Positions 15,499-23,766 are shown, counted from the stretch's first letter. The stretch is DNA of 49,406 nt from Alphaproteobacteria bacterium (GCA_021324545.1 JAJPIX010000001.1:1-49406), one strand, 5' to 3'. A program made the numbers and translations. The notes: generated by a model not told the origin, from the sequence alone.

Positions 15499-17772
15499 CC
15501 CCTCGTCCGCCGGCCCGCGCACGCGATCGACCGATTCGACCACGGCGTTCACCCGTAGCGCGCCAAGGATGTTCTGCAAATGCGCCACGTCGCGCACCTC
15601 CACGTCCACCTGGAAGTCGAAGAACAGCGGGTTGCGGCCCGTGGTGGAGAGGTTGAAGATGTTGCCGCCGTTGTTGGCGATCACCGTCATCACCGCGGCC
15701 AGGGCGCCGGGCTGGTTCTTCACGCGGATGTGGATGCGTGCAACCGATGGACCGATCTCGGCCGCATGCGTGTCCCATGCGACATCCAGCCACTCGGCCA
15801 TGTTCGGCGCATGCGCGAGCTCTCCGCAATCGATCGTGTGGATCACTGCGCCTTCGGGGCCCATGACGCCCACAATGCGGTCGCCTGGCAGGGGGTGGCA
15901 GCACTGGCCCAGCCGGTAGGCGATGCCTTCGGTGAGGCCCTTGATCGAAATCTGCTTGCCGCTTCGTGAGGCCTCGTAGGTTTTTTTCCGCCGCGCCGGA
16001 TCGCGCTTGAGTTCCGGATACACCGCCTCGAGCACTTCGCCGGCGCGCAACGCGCCGCGGCCGACATCGGCATAAACATCCTCGGCCTTGGCGTGGCGCA
16101 ACTTTTTTGCAACCTCCTCGATCGCCTTGTCCGTCAGCTCGGCGTTTTCGTCCGCAAACACTTTTTCCAGAATCTTGCGGCCGAATTTCACGTGCTCCCC
16201 GCGCTCAGCCAGCCGCTTGTGGCGGCGGATTTCCGACCGCGCGCGTCCGGTGACGACGAATTGCTCCCACAGCGGGGAGGGGGTCTGATCCTTGGTGCGG
16301 ATGATCTCGACCTGGTCGCCGTTCTTCAGTTGCGTATGCAGCGGCACGTGCACGCCGTTCACGCGCGCGCCCACCGTCGTGTTGCCGATGTCGGTGTGCA
16401 CCATATAGGCGAAATCGATGGGGGTTGCCCCGCGCGGCAGCGCGATCAAATCGCCCTTTGGCGTGAAGCAGAAGACCTGATCCTGGTACATGGAAAGGCG
16501 CGAATGTTCGAGGAATTCCTCCGCCGAGTCGCCCCGTTCCAGAAGCTCCACCATGTCCCGCAGCCATTCGAGCGCGCCATCGGCTGCGTCGCCTTCGACG
16601 TGCTCGCGGTAGCGCCAATGCGCGGCCACGCCCCGTTCGGCCACCTCATGCATTTCTTCGGTGCGGATCTGCACTTCCACGCGCTGCCCCTCCGGCCCGA
16701 TCACCGTGGTATGGATGGAGCGGTAGCCATTGGCTTTCGGCAGCGAGATGAAGTCCTTGAAACGGTCGGCGACCATGTGCCAGGTCGTGTGCAGGACGCC
16801 GAGGGCGCGATAGCATTCCTCTTCCGATTTCACGATCACGCGGAACCCGAAAATGTCGGACAGCTGCTCGAAATTGAGCTGCTTGTCCTTGAGCTTGCGC
16901 CAGATCGAGAAGGGGCGCTTGGCGCGGCCCTGAACCGTCGCTTCGATCCCGCGTTCGGCGAGCTTGGCCTTCAGGGACTCGGCAATGCGCTCCACGCGCC
17001 CGCCGGAATGACCTTCCAGACGCTTGAGGCGCGTGACGATGGAGTTGCGGGCATCAGGATCCAGTTCGGCAAAGGCAAGGTCTTCGAGTTCCTCGCGCAT
17101 GTTCTGCATGCCGATGCGCCCGGCCAGCGGCGCATAGATTTCCACCGTCTCCTGTGCGATGCGGCGGCGCTTTTCGGCATTTTCGATGTAGTTCAGCGTG
17201 CGCATGTTGTGCAGACGGTCGGCGAGCTTCACCAGGAGCACGCGAATGTCGCTCGACATGGCGAGCATCAGCTTGCGGAAGTTCTCCGCCTGCTTGGTGC
17301 GCTCGCTGAACAGTTCCAGCTGCGACAGCTTGGTGACGCCGTCCACGAGATTGGCGATGGTCTCGCCGAAATTTTCCTTCACGTCGTCGATGGTGACGTA
17401 AGTGTCTTCCACGGTGTCGTGCAGCAGCGCGGTCACGATTGTAGGCACATCCAGCTTGAGGTCCGTGAGGATCGCGGCCACTTCCAGCGGATGGGTGAAA
17501 TAGGGGTCGCCAGAGGCACGGAACTGCTTGCCGTGCGCCTTCATGGCATAGACATAGGCCTTGTTCAGCAGATCCTCGTCGGCCTCGGGGTCATAGGCCT
17601 TCACCCGCTCGACAAGATCGGTCTGCCGCATCAGTTTGCGGGCGGGCTTGAGCCGGTCCACCAGACCCCTTGCGGCGGACGCAAGCGGAGCAACCAGTGC
17701 AGCCGAGGGTTGAATCAGGGCTTGCACCGCGCCTTTGGTCTTGGCGGGCCGCGACGGCGTGCTCATCGTCAT
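15472..17772 (-). CDS. rsh: bifunctional (p)ppGpp synthetase/hydrolase Rsh
   Basis: This 766-residue RelA/SpoT homologue makes and degrades the alarmone (p)ppGpp. In order: a hydrolase HD domain with intact ALLHDTVEDT; a synthetase domain with YRSIHTTVIGPEGQRVEVQIRT and AAHWRYRE; a TGS domain (VFCFTPKGDLIALPRGATPIDFAY); a CHPLPGDRI zinc-finger/helical region; and a C-terminal ACT domain (HIRVKNQPGALAAVMTVIANNGGNI). Both catalytic halves look active. ATG 17772 (MTMSTP) lacks a Shine-Dalgarno site and sits six bases after TATATA, suggesting a leaderless mRNA; ATG 17766 or 17631 are alternatives. Its last residues come from a REP-like repeat. A terminator separates it from rpoZ. Confidence 0.95.
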   Translation of the reverse strand: MTMSTPSRPAKTKGAVQALIQPSAALVAPLASAARGLVDRLKPARKLMRQTDLVERVKAYDPEADEDLLNKAYVYAMKAHGKQFRASGDPYFTHPLEVAAILTDLKLDVPTIVTALLHDTVEDTYVTIDDVKENFGETIANLVDGVTKLSQLELFSERTKQAENFRKLMLAMSSDIRVLLVKLADRLHNMRTLNYIENAEKRRRIAQETVEIYAPLAGRIGMQNMREELEDLAFAELDPDARNSIVTRLKRLEGHSGGRVERIAESLKAKLAERGIEATVQGRAKRPFSIWRKLKDKQLNFEQLSDIFGFRVIVKSEEECYRALGVLHTTWHMVADRFKDFISLPKANGYRSIHTTVIGPEGQRVEVQIRTEEMHEVAERGVAAHWRYREHVEGDAADGALEWLRDMVELLERGDSAEEFLEHSRLSMYQDQVFCFTPKGDLIALPRGATPIDFAYMVHTDIGNTTVGARVNGVHVPLHTQLKNGDQVEIIRTKDQTPSPLWEQFVVTGRARSEIRRHKRLAERGEHVKFGRKILEKVFADENAELTDKAIEEVAKKLRHAKAEDVYADVGRGALRAGEVLEAVYPELKRDPARRKKTYEASRSGKQISIKGLTEGIAYRLGQCCHPLPGDRIVGVMGPEGAVIHTIDCGELAHAPNMAEWLDVAWDTHAAEIGPSVARIHIRVKNQPGALAAVMTVIANNGGNIFNLSTTGRNPLFFDFQVDVEVRDVAHLQNILGALRVNAVVESVDRVRGPADEGPHASTGSA

Positions 17773-17778
17773 ATGCAA

Positions 17779-17784
17779 TATATA
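17779..17784 (-). promoter_or_regulatory. -10 element of rsh, giving a possible leaderless start
   Basis: Minus-strand TATATA (17784 to 17779) ends six bases before ATG 17772, so +1 would be the A of the start codon. No convincing -35 box or Shine-Dalgarno sequence is visible. Confidence 0.4.
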
Positions 17785-17816
17785 GGATTCCCGGGCCGTT
17801 TTCGCGGCAGGATGTG

Positions 17817-17839
17817 AAAAAGGCGGCCGATCGGCCGCC
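17817..17839 (-). terminator. intrinsic terminator after rpoZ
   Basis: A perfect 18-base palindrome (17822-17839) folds as GGCGGCC / GGCCGCC around a GATC loop and is followed on the minus strand by T5. It lies 35 bases after the rpoZ stop and separates rpoZ from rsh. Confidence 0.8.
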
Positions 17840-17873
17840 CGTTCCAATTTTCATCTTCCGGACGAGGCGCCGC

Positions 17874-18257
17874 TTATTCCTCGTAATCGCCTTCCGGTTC
17901 CGGTTGCGGCTCGGCCCGGCGCTGGGCTTCGGACGTCAGAGCGCGCAGCAGCTCTTCTTCCGTCACCTGACGCTGGTGCACGTCCTCGCGGACATCCTCC
18001 TCGCTGGGAGCCTCTTCCGGCTCGTCAACCTCGGCGTGTTTCTGCAGGGATTTGATGCATTCTTCCTTCAGGTCTTCCGGCTTGAGAACCTTTGCGGCGA
18101 TCTCCCGAAGCGCCACGACCGGGTTCTTGTCGCGGTCGCGTTCGACGATCGGTTCGGCCCCGCCCGAAAGCTGCCGGGCGCGGAAGGCCGACAGGAGCAC
18201 CAAGTCAAAGCGGTTCGGAATCTTGTCGACGCAATCTTCAACGGTAACGCGGGCCAT
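17874..18257 (-). CDS. rpoZ: RNA polymerase omega subunit
   Basis: RpoZ binds the beta-prime subunit and aids RNA polymerase assembly. The 127-residue product opens with [30 protein letters not shown] and includes [10 protein letters not shown], the omega core; the C-terminal 60 residues form a highly acidic tail usual in alphaproteobacterial omega. ATG 18257 has GAGGA six bases upstream; an open extension to 18320 has no such site. It precedes rsh as in most proteobacteria but has its own terminator, so rsh is probably transcribed separately. Confidence 0.95.
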   Translation of the reverse strand: MARVTVEDCVDKIPNRFDLVLLSAFRARQLSGGAEPIVERDRDKNPVVALREIAAKVLKPEDLKEECIKSLQKHAEVDEPEEAPSEEDVREDVHQRQVTEEELLRALTSEAQRRAEPQPEPEGDYEE

Positions 18258-18457
18258 CGGAATCCTCGGAAGGCATTTCAGGAAGCGGCGGAACCTATAG
18301 GAAACGAACTGGCGGGGCAAGGACCTGTTTCAAACCGTTAAAGCCTGCCCGTTGCCGGTGAGGCTTCTTTAACGAACCCTTCCAAATTCCACGACTTTCC
18401 GGAACGGACCTGCCGCCTCCGGATTTCCCTAGCGGCACGAAGAACAGGAGTCGCCGG

Positions 18458-18748
18458 ATGGGTCATGATGGAAGGGCACCAAGAGCAGCCTATGTGATCG
18501 GGCCGGATGGCAACCCCATGACGGCTGCGGATCTTCCCGCGCCCGATACCAAGCGGTGGGTGGCGCGGCGCAAGGCGCAGGTGGTGGCCGCCGTGCAGGG
18601 CGGCCTGCTGACGCTCGAAGGCGCCCTTGAGCGCTACAATCTGACGCTCGAGGAATTCCTCTCCTGGCGCTATGCGATCAACCGCTTCGGGATGGCGGGC
18701 CTGCGCGTAACACATGCGCAGGAATACCGCGCGCCGGCACAGCACTGA
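18458..18748 (+). CDS. sciP: SciP-type CtrA inhibitor (DUF1153)
   Basis: A 96-residue protein matching the DUF1153 family, whose Caulobacter member SciP binds CtrA and blocks its transcription activation early in the cell cycle. The signature AYVIGPDGNPMTAADLP is followed by the helix-turn-helix region TKRWVARRKAQVVAAVQGGLLTLEGALERYNLTLEEFLSWRYAI. Start ATG 18458 has GGAG seven bases upstream. Two CtrA-like TTAA half-sites (18338 and 18369) lie in the promoter region, but without the TTAA-N7-TTAA spacing. Its presence implies a CtrA-based cell-cycle circuit. It faces the slipin gene with one base between the two stop codons. Confidence 0.92.
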   Translation: MGHDGRAPRAAYVIGPDGNPMTAADLPAPDTKRWVARRKAQVVAAVQGGLLTLEGALERYNLTLEEFLSWRYAINRFGMAGLRVTHAQEYRAPAQH

Positions 18749-18749
18749 A

Positions 18750-19499
18750 CTATTTCTTCTCCGAAAGGGCGCGGGCGGCCTCGACGAATTCGCTCGGCAT
18801 CATGATGACCGTCATCGTGTTCTGCTCGGCGCCGATTTCGGTGAGCATCTGCATACGGCGCAGCTCGAGCGAGGCGGGCGTCTTCATGATCTCGTCGGCC
18901 GCCTCGCGCAGCTTCAGCGCGGCATCATGCTCGGCCTCCGCCTTGATGATGCGCGCCCGCTTCTCGCGCAGCGCTTCGGCTTCCTGGGCCATGGCGCGCT
19001 GCATGGTGGGTGGAATCTCCACATTTTTCATCTCGACATTCTGCACTTCCACGCCCCAACCTTCGGTGACCTGGTCCACGCGCTGCTTCAGCAGGGCCGC
19101 GATCTTTTCGCGCTCCTTCAGCACATCGTCGAGAGAGTGCTGGCCGATGGCGTTGCGCAAGGTGGTGAGCGCCACCTGAATGACGGCATTGCGCACGTTC
19201 TGCACCTCGATCACGGCAAGATCGGGCTTGACCACGCGGTACCAGATCACCGCATTGGCCTTCACCGGCACGTTGTCCAGCGTCATCGCTTCCTGCTGTT
19301 CCACCCCGTCGGTGAACACGCGCATGTCCACCTTCACCGCCTTCTCGATTCCCAGCGGAATGATCCAGAACAGCCCCGGCCCCTTGGTCCCCATGTAACG
19401 GCCGAACCGGAACACCAGCGCGCGCTCATATTGCTGCGCGATGCGAAAGCCCGTGAGGCCCAGGAAGATCAGGACTGCCACGATGATGGCCAGGGTCAT
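18750..19499 (-). CDS. slipin (stomatin-like SPFH/band 7 protein)
   Basis: A 249-residue membrane scaffold protein: one N-terminal span (TLAIIVAVLIFLGLTGF), then an SPFH domain (QYERALVFRFGRYMGTKGPGLFWIIP through ALTTLRNAIGQHSLDDVL) and a helical, glutamate/alanine-rich C-terminal coil. Slipins organise membrane microdomains and often work with an NfeD-type protease partner encoded next to them. No nfeD is present here. ATG 19499 follows GGAGGAGG by five bases; the longer frame to 19526 lacks a site. Confidence 0.9.
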   Translation of the reverse strand: MTLAIIVAVLIFLGLTGFRIAQQYERALVFRFGRYMGTKGPGLFWIIPLGIEKAVKVDMRVFTDGVEQQEAMTLDNVPVKANAVIWYRVVKPDLAVIEVQNVRNAVIQVALTTLRNAIGQHSLDDVLKEREKIAALLKQRVDQVTEGWGVEVQNVEMKNVEIPPTMQRAMAQEAEALREKRARIIKAEAEHDAALKLREAADEIMKTPASLELRRMQMLTEIGAEQNTMTVIMMPSEFVEAARALSEKK

Positions 19500-19581
19500 T
19501 TCTGCCTCCTCCGAAATCAGGACCATAGGTAGGCGCTGCGCGGGTGTTTGGAAAGCGCGAAGGCCGTCTGCGCGAATCGCT

Positions 19582-19587
19582 TAGAAT
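19582..19587 (+). promoter_or_regulatory. -10 element giving a possible leaderless start for the gene at 19594
   Basis: TAGAAT ends exactly six bases before ATG 19594, so the predicted +1 is the A of the start codon. No Shine-Dalgarno site precedes the ATG and no clear -35 box is visible. Confidence 0.35.
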
Positions 19588-19593
19588 ATCGCC

Positions 19594-19998
19594 ATGAAAA
19601 CAGCCCGGCGCATCATTGGCGTTCTGCTCATTGCCGCGGCGGCCGTGACCGCCTTCTATTGGTGGAGCTATTTCAGCGGAGGCGATGTTCGCGTCACGGA
19701 TGCGCGCTGGTACACCGCCTTCGAGTCGAGCTTCCCGATCGCCGATGGCTGGATGGCGCTGTGCTCTGCGCTCGCCGGCGCCGGGTTCCTGTCGGGCCGC
19801 CGATGGGCGACGCGCTTTGGCCTGATGGCGGGCTCGGCGATTCTCTATCTCGCCGCCATGGACATCACATTCGATGTCGAAAATGGCCTTTACGCCCTGG
19901 CGCCCGCCAATGCCGCGATGACATTCGAGATTTTCATCAACGCGAGCTGTGTTCTTCTCGGGCTCGCGACGCTGGCAGTTTCGTGGCAGAGCGCCTAA
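19594..19998 (+). CDS. hypothetical membrane protein, four predicted spans
   Basis: I do not recognise the family. The 134-residue product has a span near residues 7-27 (IIGVLLIAAAAVTAFYWWSY), a short periplasmic loop with acidic and aromatic residues (RVTDARWYTAFESSFP), and three further hydrophobic segments (about 50-67, 74-92 and 106-130). It has no recognisable catalytic motif. It overlaps the end of the convergent DUF1453-like gene by four bases. The start ATG lacks a Shine-Dalgarno site and may be leaderless. Confidence 0.7.
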   Translation: MKTARRIIGVLLIAAAAVTAFYWWSYFSGGDVRVTDARWYTAFESSFPIADGWMALCSALAGAGFLSGRRWATRFGLMAGSAILYLAAMDITFDVENGLYALAPANAAMTFEIFINASCVLLGLATLAVSWQSA

Positions 19999-20567
19999 GC
20001 CTCCGGCGACGCTGAACTGGCGGCGGCCTTCTGCGCCTTGTGCGCCTCAATAAGCGGGCGGGTGCGCAGGAACGTCGTCGCCGCACGCGCCAGCAGCATG
20101 GCCGTCGAGAAGATCAGGCCGGCGTCGGTCCACGCGAGCACGTCGGCGCTCGGATGTACCATGGGGCCGCCGTAGGCATAGCCGCCACTCATCTGCGGGA
20201 ACGCAAACCTCAGGGCGTAACGCACAGCGAACAATCCGGCGAACAGTATCAGCCCGATCGGCGTGGCGCGGCTTGTGATCGTGCCCGTTTCATAGTCGAT
20301 AGAAAATTCCTGGTGGTGCGACGTGAGGAACCCGATCGTTCCTCCCAGCGCAGCGGCGGCGGCAAAGCCCACTATCCAGAAAAGTTGGGGCATCGGCGCC
20401 ATGGCGAGCGTGGTGCCGGTTCCCAACAGCGCGATCATGGGCGCAACCCACAGGCTTGCGATGCGCACCTTGCGCGGCGGATTGCGGATGATGCGCCGCG
20501 CCATCAGCGCCACAACGAGCAACGGGACAAGATAGGGAGCGATTTGCTTCAAAAGCTGCGGATCCAT
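19995..20567 (-). CDS. DUF1453/CcdC-like membrane protein
   Basis: A 190-residue inner-membrane protein with about five spans: APYLVPLLVVALM at the N-terminus followed by RRIIRNPPRKVRIASLWV, then two helices, the soluble loop HHQEFSIDYETGTITSRATP, and further helices. The order of a short basic motif after the first helix and the IDYETGTI loop resembles the DUF1453 family that includes Bacillus CcdC, whose role is unclear. Substrate and function cannot be stated. It is divergent from the exported protein at 20645. Confidence 0.65.
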   Translation of the reverse strand: MDPQLLKQIAPYLVPLLVVALMARRIIRNPPRKVRIASLWVAPMIALLGTGTTLAMAPMPQLFWIVGFAAAAALGGTIGFLTSHHQEFSIDYETGTITSRATPIGLILFAGLFAVRYALRFAFPQMSGGYAYGGPMVHPSADVLAWTDAGLIFSTAMLLARAATTFLRTRPLIEAHKAQKAAASSASPEA

Positions 20568-20632
20568 GGCAACGGCTCATATACGGTGCAGCGCGTGACA
20601 AAACCAGCTTCGCGCGGCCCGCAAATCTGGTC

Positions 20633-20638
20633 TATGAT
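20633..20638 (+). promoter_or_regulatory. -10 element giving a possible leaderless start for the gene at 20645
   Basis: TATGAT, five of six consensus bases, ends six bases before ATG 20645; the predicted +1 is the A of that ATG. No Shine-Dalgarno site is present. Confidence 0.4.
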
Positions 20639-20644
20639 TTGGTT

Positions 20645-21298
20645 ATGAAAAGCGCGTTCGCATTGGCCGCCCTGCTGGCTGCGCCTGCTTTCGCAGGCAA
20701 CCAGCCCGCAGCGACGCCGGCCGCGCCGCAGCCGGCCGCACCGGCTGCCGCATCCGCCGCCGCGCCGACCCCGGCCGGCTGGCCATCCTACAAGGCTACG
20801 GGGTTTTCCATTTCCTATCCGCCGGGTTTCATTGTGGACAGGCATCACGAATATGAAGGCATCGGCAACGGCAACGCGATCCTCGGCACAGCCTTCTTCA
20901 TTCCTCCGGCGCTTTACACGGGCACGAACCTTTCTTCGGATTCATATTTGAGTGTCGAAATGTTCCCGCAGGTCACCTGCACGCCGCACGCCTTTCTCGC
21001 CAGCTATCAGGACTTGCCGCCCGTCAATGAATCCGGACGCAAATGGCTGGTGGCGTCCGACAACGAGGGCGCGGCCGGCAATCTTTATCGCGAAACGGTG
21101 TATGCCCTGGCCGGGAGTGTGCCATGCATCGGCGTCCGCTATTTCATTCATTCAACGGAGGTCGGGAACTACGATCCCGGCACCGTGCAGCCTTTCGACA
21201 TCAACCGGGTGACCGCAATCTTTGACAGGATGCGCCAATCGCTGAAACCGGCCATGCCGCCGTCAAATCCGGGCCAGGCTGCGGCCGGCAGCCGGTAG
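20645..21298 (+). CDS. exported hypothetical protein
   Basis: A 217-residue protein with a clear signal peptide (MKSAFALAALLAAPAFAG), then an alanine/proline-rich linker of about 35 residues and a globular domain containing ATGFSISYPPGFIVD, two cysteines (VTCTP, VPCIG) that could pair in the periplasm, and FDINRVTAIFDRMRQSL near the end. I cannot assign a family. TTG 20639 lies in frame but ATG 20645 gives the better signal peptide. Its last 36 bases overlap the end of folK on the opposite strand. Confidence 0.75.
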   Translation: MKSAFALAALLAAPAFAGNQPAATPAAPQPAAPAAASAAAPTPAGWPSYKATGFSISYPPGFIVDRHHEYEGIGNGNAILGTAFFIPPALYTGTNLSSDSYLSVEMFPQVTCTPHAFLASYQDLPPVNESGRKWLVASDNEGAAGNLYRETVYALAGSVPCIGVRYFIHSTEVGNYDPGTVQPFDINRVTAIFDRMRQSLKPAMPPSNPGQAAAGSR

Positions 21299-21748
21299 CG
21301 CTGCGATTAATTCCTCGACAGACTGGCCGGAAACAGGATGCCGCCAGTCCGGCGCGACGTCGCGCAGGGGGACAAGCACGAAAGCGCGTCTCGCCATCCG
21401 TGGATGCGGCAAGACAAGCGGCCCGTTTTCGGCGCACCCATTGTAATCCAGAAGGTCGAGATCAAGCGTGCGCGGCGCATTGCGCCGCACGCGTGTGCGC
21501 CCGAAGGCATTTTCAACGGCCTGCAGAACCTTCGCCAGCTCCGGGGGCGACAGCGTTGTCCCTATGCGGGCCACGGCATTCACAAATTCCGGATCGCTCG
21601 GGTCGGGCCAGGCGGGCGACCGGTAATAAGGCGACACTGCAAGCGTGCGTACACCGCGGGCCTTCAATGCAACCAGCGCGGCATCCAGCGTGTCCTTCGG
21701 CGAACCCGCGCGCGATGCAAGATTGCTTCCGAGTCCGATCAAAATCAT
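21263..21748 (-). CDS. folK: 2-amino-4-hydroxy-6-hydroxymethyldihydropteridine pyrophosphokinase
   Basis: FolK transfers pyrophosphate from ATP to 6-hydroxymethyl-7,8-dihydropterin in folate synthesis. The 161-residue protein has the HPPK signatures: GLGSNL at the start, SPYYRSPAW, the metal/substrate block RNAPRTLDLDLLDY and LPHPRMARRAFVL. ATG 21748 faces the NYN-domain gene across a 115-base divergent region. The 3' end overlaps the convergent exported-protein gene. Confidence 0.95.
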   Translation of the reverse strand: MILIGLGSNLASRAGSPKDTLDAALVALKARGVRTLAVSPYYRSPAWPDPSDPEFVNAVARIGTTLSPPELAKVLQAVENAFGRTRVRRNAPRTLDLDLLDYNGCAENGPLVLPHPRMARRAFVLVPLRDVAPDWRHPVSGQSVEELIAALPAAGRSLARI

Positions 21749-21863
21749 GCGATTCTCAACGGGAACATTTGCATCTTGTCCGCAATATCATAGAAGGATC
21801 CCGGCCGCCGCGGGGATTGCGCGGCACGCCGCAATAATTGCTTCCGTATTGCTGGAGAAGCTC

Positions 21864-22442
21864 ATGCTGTTCTACCCCCAGGAAAAACTCGCTCTGTTTA
21901 TTGACGGCGCAAACCTCTACGGCGCCGCCAAAGGCCTGCAATTCGACATCGACTACAAGCGCCTGCTGGAGCTATTCGCCCGGAAGGGCGTGCTGGTGCG
22001 CGCCTTCTACTATACCGCCGTGGCGGAGAATGAGGATTTCTCGCCCCTGCGCCCGCTCGTGGACTGGCTTGACTACAATGGCTTTGCGGTTGTCACCAAG
22101 CCGCTCAAGGAATTTACCGACGCGCAGGGCCGCCGCCGCGTGAAGGGCAACATGGATATCGAGCTGGCCATTGACGTGATGGAAATGGCCGATCAGGTGG
22201 ACCATATCGTCATTTTCTCCGGCGACGGCGATTTCCGGCGGCTTGTGGAGGCCGCCCAGCGCAAGGGCCGCCGCGTCAGCGTGGTGTCCACCATTCGCAC
22301 GACGCCGCCCATGGTGGCCGATGAGCTGCGGCGCCAGGCTGACAACTTCATCGAACTGGACGAACTCAAGCCGATGATCATGCGCGAAGGGGGCCCGCGC
22401 ACGATGCAGCAGCAGGCACAAGCCTTCGCGCAAAGCGCGTGA
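21864..22442 (+). CDS. NYN-domain protein (LabA/DUF88-like)
   Basis: A 192-residue protein of the PIN-like NYN nuclease superfamily. It opens with LALFIDGANLYGAAKGL, where the aspartate and asparagine are the usual metal site, and continues with NMDIELAIDVMEMA and the acidic motif IFSGDGDFRRLVEAAQRKGRRVSVVS. Family members are thought to be RNases, but few are tested. The start ATG 21864 is preceded by GGAGAAG; the frame extends to 21645 without support. Its stop overlaps the GTG of a uracil-DNA glycosylase (GTGA), so both are made from one message. Confidence 0.9.
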   Translation: MLFYPQEKLALFIDGANLYGAAKGLQFDIDYKRLLELFARKGVLVRAFYYTAVAENEDFSPLRPLVDWLDYNGFAVVTKPLKEFTDAQGRRRVKGNMDIELAIDVMEMADQVDHIVIFSGDGDFRRLVEAAQRKGRRVSVVSTIRTTPPMVADELRRQADNFIELDELKPMIMREGGPRTMQQQAQAFAQSA

Positions 22443-23095
22443 GCGCGGCCTCTGGCGCGGAGCCGCCGCGCGATTGCCCGCTGTGCCCCAGGCTTGCGCA
22501 ATTCCGCGCGCAGAATCGCCGGCAGTATCCGGATTACTTTAACGATCCGGTGCCGGTCTTCGGCACGAACGACGTGCGGCTTCTGATCGTGGGGCTTGCA
22601 CCCGGCCTGCACGGCGCCAATCGCACGGGGCGGCCCTTTACCGGCGATTACGCCGGCGACCTTCTTTATTCCACACTGAAAACGCAGGGACTCGCGCGCG
22701 GCCACTATCGCGGGCGTGGCGACGACCGCTTTGCACTTGTCGATTGCGCCATCACCAACGCCGTGCGTTGCGTGCCGCCCGAGAACAAGCCGTTGCCGGC
22801 GGAAATCGGCACCTGCCGCCAATTTCTTTCGGCGCAGATCGCGGCCATGCCGAACCTCAGGGCCATTCTGGCGCTTGGCAAGATCGCACACGACAGCGTG
22901 TGCACAGCCCTTGGCCTGCGCAAGAGCGCGCACCCCTTTGCCCATGGCGCAGTTTACAGGACGCCACCTATCGCGCTTGTCGCGAGCTATCACTGCTCCC
23001 GCTACAACACGAACACCGGCGTGCTCACGGCAGACATGTTCGCGGCAGCGGTCCGGAAGGCGAAAGAGGCCGCGTTCCAGAACGCGCCTGCCTGA
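22439..23095 (+). CDS. uracil-DNA glycosylase, family 5 (UdgB-like)
   Basis: A 218-residue base-excision repair enzyme that should remove uracil and possibly other deaminated bases from DNA. The family 5 motif A is LIVGLAPGLHGANRTGRPFTGD, lacking the polar catalytic residue of families 1 and 4, and the C-terminal motif is SYHCSRYNTNTG, where many relatives have HPS. Four cysteines (CPLC at residues 13-16, RCVPP and GTCRQF) fit the iron-sulfur site of families 4 and 5. The GTG start overlaps the NYN-gene stop by four bases, indicating translational coupling. Confidence 0.9.
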   Translation: MSAASGAEPPRDCPLCPRLAQFRAQNRRQYPDYFNDPVPVFGTNDVRLLIVGLAPGLHGANRTGRPFTGDYAGDLLYSTLKTQGLARGHYRGRGDDRFALVDCAITNAVRCVPPENKPLPAEIGTCRQFLSAQIAAMPNLRAILALGKIAHDSVCTALGLRKSAHPFAHGAVYRTPPIALVASYHCSRYNTNTGVLTADMFAAAVRKAKEAAFQNAPA

Positions 23096-23202
23096 TCGCG
23101 CGTGCCGTTTCGGGACAGGCAGACCCGGCAGGCCGCCCGCAATCGCCAATGGCATATCCCTTGCGGCAATCCGGTCTGGCGTATCGAACCGGGACTTGCC
23201 CC

Positions 23203-23667
23203 ATGTCCGTCATTCTGGCCGCCGCGGCCGCCGCAACGCTTGCGATGCTCAATCCGTCGGTGCCGCAGCAAACGACGCTCTCGCCCGCCCAGGCCGTGGC
23301 CAGCATCCGCGCCGGCCATCATGACTGCCCGCACTGCAACCTGGCCGGTGCCGATCTCACCAACACCTGCGTGAAACAGGGCAATCTGGAAGGCGCGGAT
23401 TTCGACCGCGCCAAGGCCGTTCTGATGTGCATGTCCTACGCGGACTTCACGAACGCCAGCTTCCGCAACACCGATCTTTCCGCCGCCAACCTCGCGCACG
23501 CGAAAATGGACGGCGCAGACTTGACTGGCGCCGACATGACCATCACCTCGATCAGGGGCACCGATCTGCGTCATGTAAAAGGCCTGACACAGATCCAACT
23601 TGATCAGGCCTGCGGCGACTCCGGTACGAAAGTTCCTTCCGGCCTGCGCGTGAAGGCCTGCAACTGA
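23203..23667 (+). CDS. pentapeptide-repeat protein
   Basis: A 154-residue protein with an N-terminal hydrophobic stretch (VILAAAAAATLAML, possibly a signal peptide) and a right-handed beta-helix built of A(D/N)LxxA units: LAGADL, LEGADF, YADFTNASF, DLSAANLAHAKMDGADLTGADM and GTDL. Five cysteines (for example HDCPHCNL and DQACGD) could form disulfides if it is periplasmic. Function of such repeats is structural and diverse; no specific role can be given. The ATG 23203 has no good ribosome-binding site, and an in-frame start further upstream would overlap the glycosylase gene. A strong terminator follows. Confidence 0.75.
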   Translation: MSVILAAAAAATLAMLNPSVPQQTTLSPAQAVASIRAGHHDCPHCNLAGADLTNTCVKQGNLEGADFDRAKAVLMCMSYADFTNASFRNTDLSAANLAHAKMDGADLTGADMTITSIRGTDLRHVKGLTQIQLDQACGDSGTKVPSGLRVKACN

Positions 23668-23728
23668 ATTCCTCCGGCTGCCGCCGATGCTGATCCGGTG
23701 GCGGCGACTTGATGACCCTCCAGACTTG

Positions 23729-23766
23729 CCCCGTCCGCGGATGTACCGGGCGGGGTTCTTTTTTAT
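23729..23766 (+). terminator. intrinsic terminator after the pentapeptide-repeat gene
   Basis: CCCCGTCCG (23729-23737) pairs with CGGGCGGGG (23747-23755) around a nine-base loop and is followed by TTCTTTTTTATT. It ends the plus-strand NYN - glycosylase - pentapeptide series. Confidence 0.85.

Noticed and set aside
16093-17817. A 574-codon open frame on the plus strand opposite rsh
   Set aside because: It mirrors the codon structure of rsh on the other strand in GC-rich DNA and shows no recognisable domain, ribosome site or promoter.
18338-18372. CtrA box upstream of sciP
   Set aside because: Two TTAA half-sites are 31 bases apart instead of seven, so the full TTAA-N7-TTAA box is not present.
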